A stretch of 15,000 bases of DNA from Hydrogenophilales bacterium RIFOXYD1_FULL_62_11 (GTDB lineage: Bacteria > Pseudomonadota > Gammaproteobacteria > Burkholderiales > Thiobacillaceae): positions 29,798 to 44,797 of the forward strand of contig MGZO01000113.1 of NCBI GenBank assembly GCA_001802655.1, given 5' to 3'. Under the pieces are notes generated by a model that saw only the letters and a program-made list of their open reading frames with translations, had not been told where the DNA came from and did not search any database. Numbering within the stretch: position 1 is the first letter of the stretch; every line of letters begins with the position of its first letter. Below are positions 12,553 through 15,000 of this stretch, piece by piece. The position numbers and the translations under genes are program-made.

Positions 12553-13637
12553 TGAGCCTCGCCTCCACCCTGGAAATTATCGAAGAACTCAAGGCTGGCC
12601 GCATGGTCGTGCTGGTGGATGAAGAAGACCGCGAGAACGAGGGCGATTTGGTGATGGCCGCCGAGTTTGCCACGCCGGATGCGATCAACTTCATGGCCAA
12701 ATATGGACGCGGACTGATCTGCTTGACGCTGACCGACGCGCGCTGCCGCCAGCTCGGCCTCAAGCAGATGGTCTCCGATAACCAGACGCCGCACGGCACT
12801 GCGTTCACCGTGTCGATCGAGGCGGCCGAAGGGGTGACCACCGGCATTTCGGCGGCCGACCGTGCCGTCACCATCCAGGCTGCAGTGAAGCATGACGCCA
12901 AGGCCACCGACATCATCCAGCCTGGGCACATCTTTCCGCTGCGCGCACAACCCGGTGGCGTGCTGGTTCGTGCCGGCCACACCGAAGCGGGCTGCGATCT
13001 GGCCGGGCTGGCCGGGCTCGAACCGGCATCGGTGATCTGCGAAATCCTCAAGGACGACGGCACCATGGCGCGGCTGCCGGATCTGGTGCCGTTCGCCCAG
13101 GAACACGGCCTGAAAATCGGCGCCATCGCCGACCTCATCCATTACCGTAACCAGACCGAGAGCCTGGTCGAGCGCGCAGCAGACCGCCTGATCCAGACGG
13201 TATATGGCGCGTTCCGCCTGATCGCCTATCGTGACAAGTGCGCCGGTGAAACCCACCTGGCTCTGGTCAAGGGCGAAATCCACGCTGACCAGGAAACCCT
13301 GGTGCGCGTGCATGAACCATTGAGCGTGATGGACTTTCTCGACGTCACCGGCGGTGGCCACTCGTGGCCGATCATGGGCGCGATGGAACGCATCGCTGAA
13401 TCACAGTCCGGCGTGCTGGTTTTATTGCATCGGCCCGAAACGGCCGATGCGCTGCTGCACCGCATCAACCCGGCGCCGGTGGCAGAGCGCAAATACGACC
13501 TGCGCGACTACGGCATCGGCGCGCAAATCCTGCGCGACCTCGGCGTCGGCAAAATGAAATTGCTGGCCAGCCCACGCAAAATGCCGGCGATGGACGGCTT
13601 CGGCCTCGAAGTCACCGGCTATCTAGACAAGGCTTAA
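12552..13637 (+). CDS. ribBX: RibBX: 3,4-dihydroxy-2-butanone-4-phosphate synthase with degenerate GTP cyclohydrolase II domain
   Basis: A 361-residue two-domain protein. Residues 1-200 or so form RibB, which makes the four-carbon precursor from ribulose 5-phosphate. The metal site DEEDRENEGDL (23-33), RAGHTEAGCDL (140-150) and ICEIL (162-166) are intact. Residues from about 210 on resemble RibA but lack its zinc-binding cysteines: where RibA has a CLTGD...RCDCG block there is LSVMDFLDVTGGGHSWPI (257-274). The tail DLRDYGIGAQILRDLGV (316-332) is kept. Such RibBX hybrids are described as common in Proteobacteria and lack cyclohydrolase activity in the second half. The ATG at 12552 overlaps the ribE stop (TGATG); the codon before it, TTG, is an unlikely start. 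A true ribA must lie elsewhere. Confidence 0.93.
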   Translation: MSLASTLEIIEELKAGRMVVLVDEEDRENEGDLVMAAEFATPDAINFMAKYGRGLICLTLTDARCRQLGLKQMVSDNQTPHGTAFTVSIEAAEGVTTGISAADRAVTIQAAVKHDAKATDIIQPGHIFPLRAQPGGVLVRAGHTEAGCDLAGLAGLEPASVICEILKDDGTMARLPDLVPFAQEHGLKIGAIADLIHYRNQTESLVERAADRLIQTVYGAFRLIAYRDKCAGETHLALVKGEIHADQETLVRVHEPLSVMDFLDVTGGGHSWPIMGAMERIAESQSGVLVLLHRPETADALLHRINPAPVAERKYDLRDYGIGAQILRDLGVGKMKLLASPRKMPAMDGFGLEVTGYLDKA

Positions 13638-13652
13638 TCCAAGGACACGAAT

Positions 13653-14120
13653 ATGGGAACCAACAGCGATATTTCCGAACTCGACCCGGTTTATCAGGGC
13701 GCAGGACTCAAAATCGGCATCGTCATGAGCCGCTTCAACAAGGACATTTGCGAAGGCTTGCTGTCGTCATGTGAGCTCGAACTGGACAAGCTTGGGGTTG
13801 CCCGTGATGACGTCCTGCTGGTCGATGTGCCCGGCGCGCTGGAACATCCACTGGTGCTGCAAAAAATGGCGCAATCGGGTAATTACGACGCGCTGATCGC
13901 CATTGGCGCCGTGGTGCGCGGCGACACCTATCACTTTGAAATTGTCTGCAACGAATCCGCGCGCGGCATTCTCGATGTGCAGCTGGAAACCGGTGTGCCG
14001 ATCGCCAACGTCATCCTCACGGTCGATACCGTCGAGCAGGCACATGTGCGCATGGCCGAAAAAGGCCGCGACGCCGCGCGCGTGGCGGTTGAAATGGCCA
14101 ACCTGTTGAAACGCATCTGA
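13653..14120 (+). CDS. ribH: 6,7-dimethyl-8-ribityllumazine synthase
   Basis: This 155-residue enzyme joins the RibB product with the ribityl pyrimidine to give the RibE substrate, and normally assembles into icosahedral or decameric shells. IGIVMSRFNKDICEGLL (21-37) carries the N-terminal substrate-binding Phe28-Asn29. VPGALEHPL (59-67) and GAVVRGDTYHFEIVCNES (85-102) follow, with catalytic His94 in the latter. Arg133 (HVRMAEK) is the phosphate-binding arginine. AAGGA at 13641-13645 supports the start. It follows ribBX by 15 bases and precedes nusB by one base. Length and motifs are ordinary. Confidence 0.97.
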   Translation: MGTNSDISELDPVYQGAGLKIGIVMSRFNKDICEGLLSSCELELDKLGVARDDVLLVDVPGALEHPLVLQKMAQSGNYDALIAIGAVVRGDTYHFEIVCNESARGILDVQLETGVPIANVILTVDTVEQAHVRMAEKGRDAARVAVEMANLLKRI

Positions 14121-14121
14121 G

Positions 14122-14562
14122 ATGGCCGGTTCCCGCAAACTTGCCCGCTCGTTCACCCTGCAAGGCCTGTATGCCTGGCTGATCGGAGGGGCGGATGTCA
14201 CCCTGATCGCGGCCAACCTGGCCGAAGACGAACAGTTCAAACGCGCCGACGAGGCCTACTTCCGCACCCTGCTCTATGGCGTGCTCAAGGAAGAAGACCT
14301 GCTCGGCACGCACATCGGCCGCTTCATCGACCGCAAACTCACCGAACTGTCGCCTGTCGAGCGCAGCATCCTGCTGATCGGCGCCTATGAGTTGCTGAAC
14401 TGTCCCGATGTACCGATGCGCGTCGTCATCAACGAAAGCGTCGAACTGGCCAAATCATTCGGCGGCATCGACGGCCACAAATACATCAATGGCGTGCTCG
14501 ACAAGCTGGCGCAGGAAATGCGCGTGGTGGAAGCCGGGCAGGCGCGTCGCGGTAAGCCGTGA
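14122..14562 (+). CDS. nusB: Transcription antitermination factor NusB
   Basis: This 146-residue all-helical protein binds the BoxA RNA element with NusE (S10) in rRNA antitermination. ARSFTLQGLYAW (8-19) is the typical first helix. Later blocks are LTELSPVERSILLIGAYELL (73-92), VPMRVVINESVELAKSFGG (96-114) and the closing HKYINGVLDKLA (118-129), all characteristic of NusB. The start codon is one base after the ribH stop, so translation is coupled. The ribH-nusB-thiL order is common in proteobacteria. The C-terminal tail of about 15 residues is basic and variable. Confidence 0.96.
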   Translation: MAGSRKLARSFTLQGLYAWLIGGADVTLIAANLAEDEQFKRADEAYFRTLLYGVLKEEDLLGTHIGRFIDRKLTELSPVERSILLIGAYELLNCPDVPMRVVINESVELAKSFGGIDGHKYINGVLDKLAQEMRVVEAGQARRGKP

Positions 14563-14567
14563 GCGAA

Positions 14568-14586
14568 AGGATGCCGCCCGCATCCT
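14568..14586 (+). other. Hairpin between nusB and thiL
   Basis: AGGATGC (14568-14574) pairs with GCATCCT (14580-14586) around a five-base loop. There is no T run after it, so it is more likely an mRNA structure or pause site than a full terminator. It is followed at once by the heptamer repeat. Confidence 0.4.
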
Positions 14587-14588
14587 CT

Positions 14589-14625
14589 CCGTTTACCGCT
14601 CCCCGCTCACCGTTTACCGCTCACC
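14589..14625 (+). repeat. Tandem heptamer repeat in front of thiL
   Basis: Five 7-bp units in the order CCGTTTA, CCGCTCC, CCGCTCA, CCGTTTA, CCGCTCA, ending in CC. The array stops three bases before the thiL ATG and occupies the place where a ribosome site would be. The same CCGCTCA unit occurs twice at the ubiU stop (9748-9761). Confidence 0.75.
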
Positions 14626-14628
14626 AAC

Positions 14629-15000
14629 ATGGAATTTTCCCTCATCGCCAAACACTTCACCCGCGCCACCCCCGGCGCGGTATTGGGCGTAGGCGACGAC
14701 TGTGCGCTGCTGGCCCCGACGCCCGGGATGCAGCTGGCCGTGTCGTCCGACATGCTGCTCGAAGGCCACCACTTCTCGCCGCAGGACAGCCCCGCCGGCA
14801 TCGGCCACAAGTCGCTGGCGGTGAATCTGTCCGACCTTGCCGCAATGGGCGCGACGCCGCGCTGGGCGACCCTGGCCATCGCGCTGCCGGAAGAAAACGA
14901 CGCCTGGCTGACCGCGTTTGCACGCGGTTTCTTTCGCCTGGCGGACCTCCACGGCATCGAACTGGTCGGCGGCGACACCACGCGTGGCCCGCTCACCCTC
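14629..15000 (+). CDS. thiL: Thiamine-monophosphate kinase (N-terminal part, runs off the window)
   Basis: The first 124 residues of ThiL, which phosphorylates thiamine monophosphate to the active diphosphate with ATP. EFSLIAKHF (2-10) matches the normal N-terminus and fixes the ATG at 14629. Mg-nucleotide motifs are GVGDDCALL (20-28), SSDMLLEGHHF (39-49), GHKSLAVNLSDLAAMGA (59-75) and GGDTTRG (114-120). The frame is open to the right edge. No ribosome site is visible because the heptamer array sits immediately upstream. Together with nusB and the rib genes it completes a vitamin-cofactor cluster. Confidence 0.96.
   Translation, partial: MEFSLIAKHFTRATPGAVLGVGDDCALLAPTPGMQLAVSSDMLLEGHHFSPQDSPAGIGHKSLAVNLSDLAAMGATPRWATLAIALPEENDAWLTAFARGFFRLADLHGIELVGGDTTRGPLTL

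Noticed and set aside
12504..13361. 285-codon open frame on the minus strand
   Set aside because: It is antisense to ribBX, where the coding frame is certain.

Overview
The window is GC-rich, gene-dense bacterial chromosome. The cluster ribE-ribBX-ribH-nusB-thiL, the degenerate second half of RibBX and the O2-independent ubiquinone genes ubiUVT point to a betaproteobacterium. The sulfide/persulfide genes suggest a sulfur oxidiser of the Thiobacillus/Nitrosomonadales kind. That placement is inferred from gene content only. I see no rRNA, tRNA, CRISPR array, insertion sequence or phage gene. No gene-free stretch exceeds 300 bases; the longest is 11701-11946, the divergent promoter region.

Region 1 (1-2353, plus strand) holds the tail of an unidentified gene, then an SQR-like flavoprotein, a YbgE-type small membrane protein and a group II truncated haemoglobin. 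These are coupled by ATGA overlaps or near-contact. A DUF3817 membrane protein follows behind its own possible promoter. The genes suggest sulfide, respiratory and O2/NO handling.

Region 2 (2354-4392, plus) is a persulfide/peroxide module: an archaeal-type (ApTPx-like) peroxiredoxin, an ETHE1-like persulfide dioxygenase and a single-domain rhodanese. A perfect 20-bp AT-rich palindrome lies 30 bp before the first gene and looks like a repressor operator. Hairpins between the genes could grade expression.

Region 3 (4393-6969, plus) has a c-haem DUF3365 lipoprotein closed by a strong terminator, a HisC-like PLP aminotransferase and a UspA-family protein.

Region 4 (11795 down to 7027, minus) is a compact probable operon: a possible 32-codon leader ORF, yhcC (radical SAM), ubiU, ubiV, queD and ubiT. 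A single-pass membrane protein of unknown function lies 129 bp beyond. UbiU and UbiV keep all [4Fe-4S] cysteines at the E. coli spacing, so this is anaerobic ubiquinone biosynthesis, with a pterin enzyme (QueD) and a radical-SAM protein embedded in it. I regard this as the most interesting part of the window.

Region 5 (11947-15000, plus) is the divergent riboflavin operon ribE-ribBX-ribH, followed by nusB and the first 124 codons of thiL. The GTP cyclohydrolase II half of RibBX has lost its zinc cysteines, so a separate RibA must exist elsewhere. A 7-bp tandem repeat (CCGCTCA/CCGTTTA) occupies the space just before thiL and recurs at the end of ubiU.
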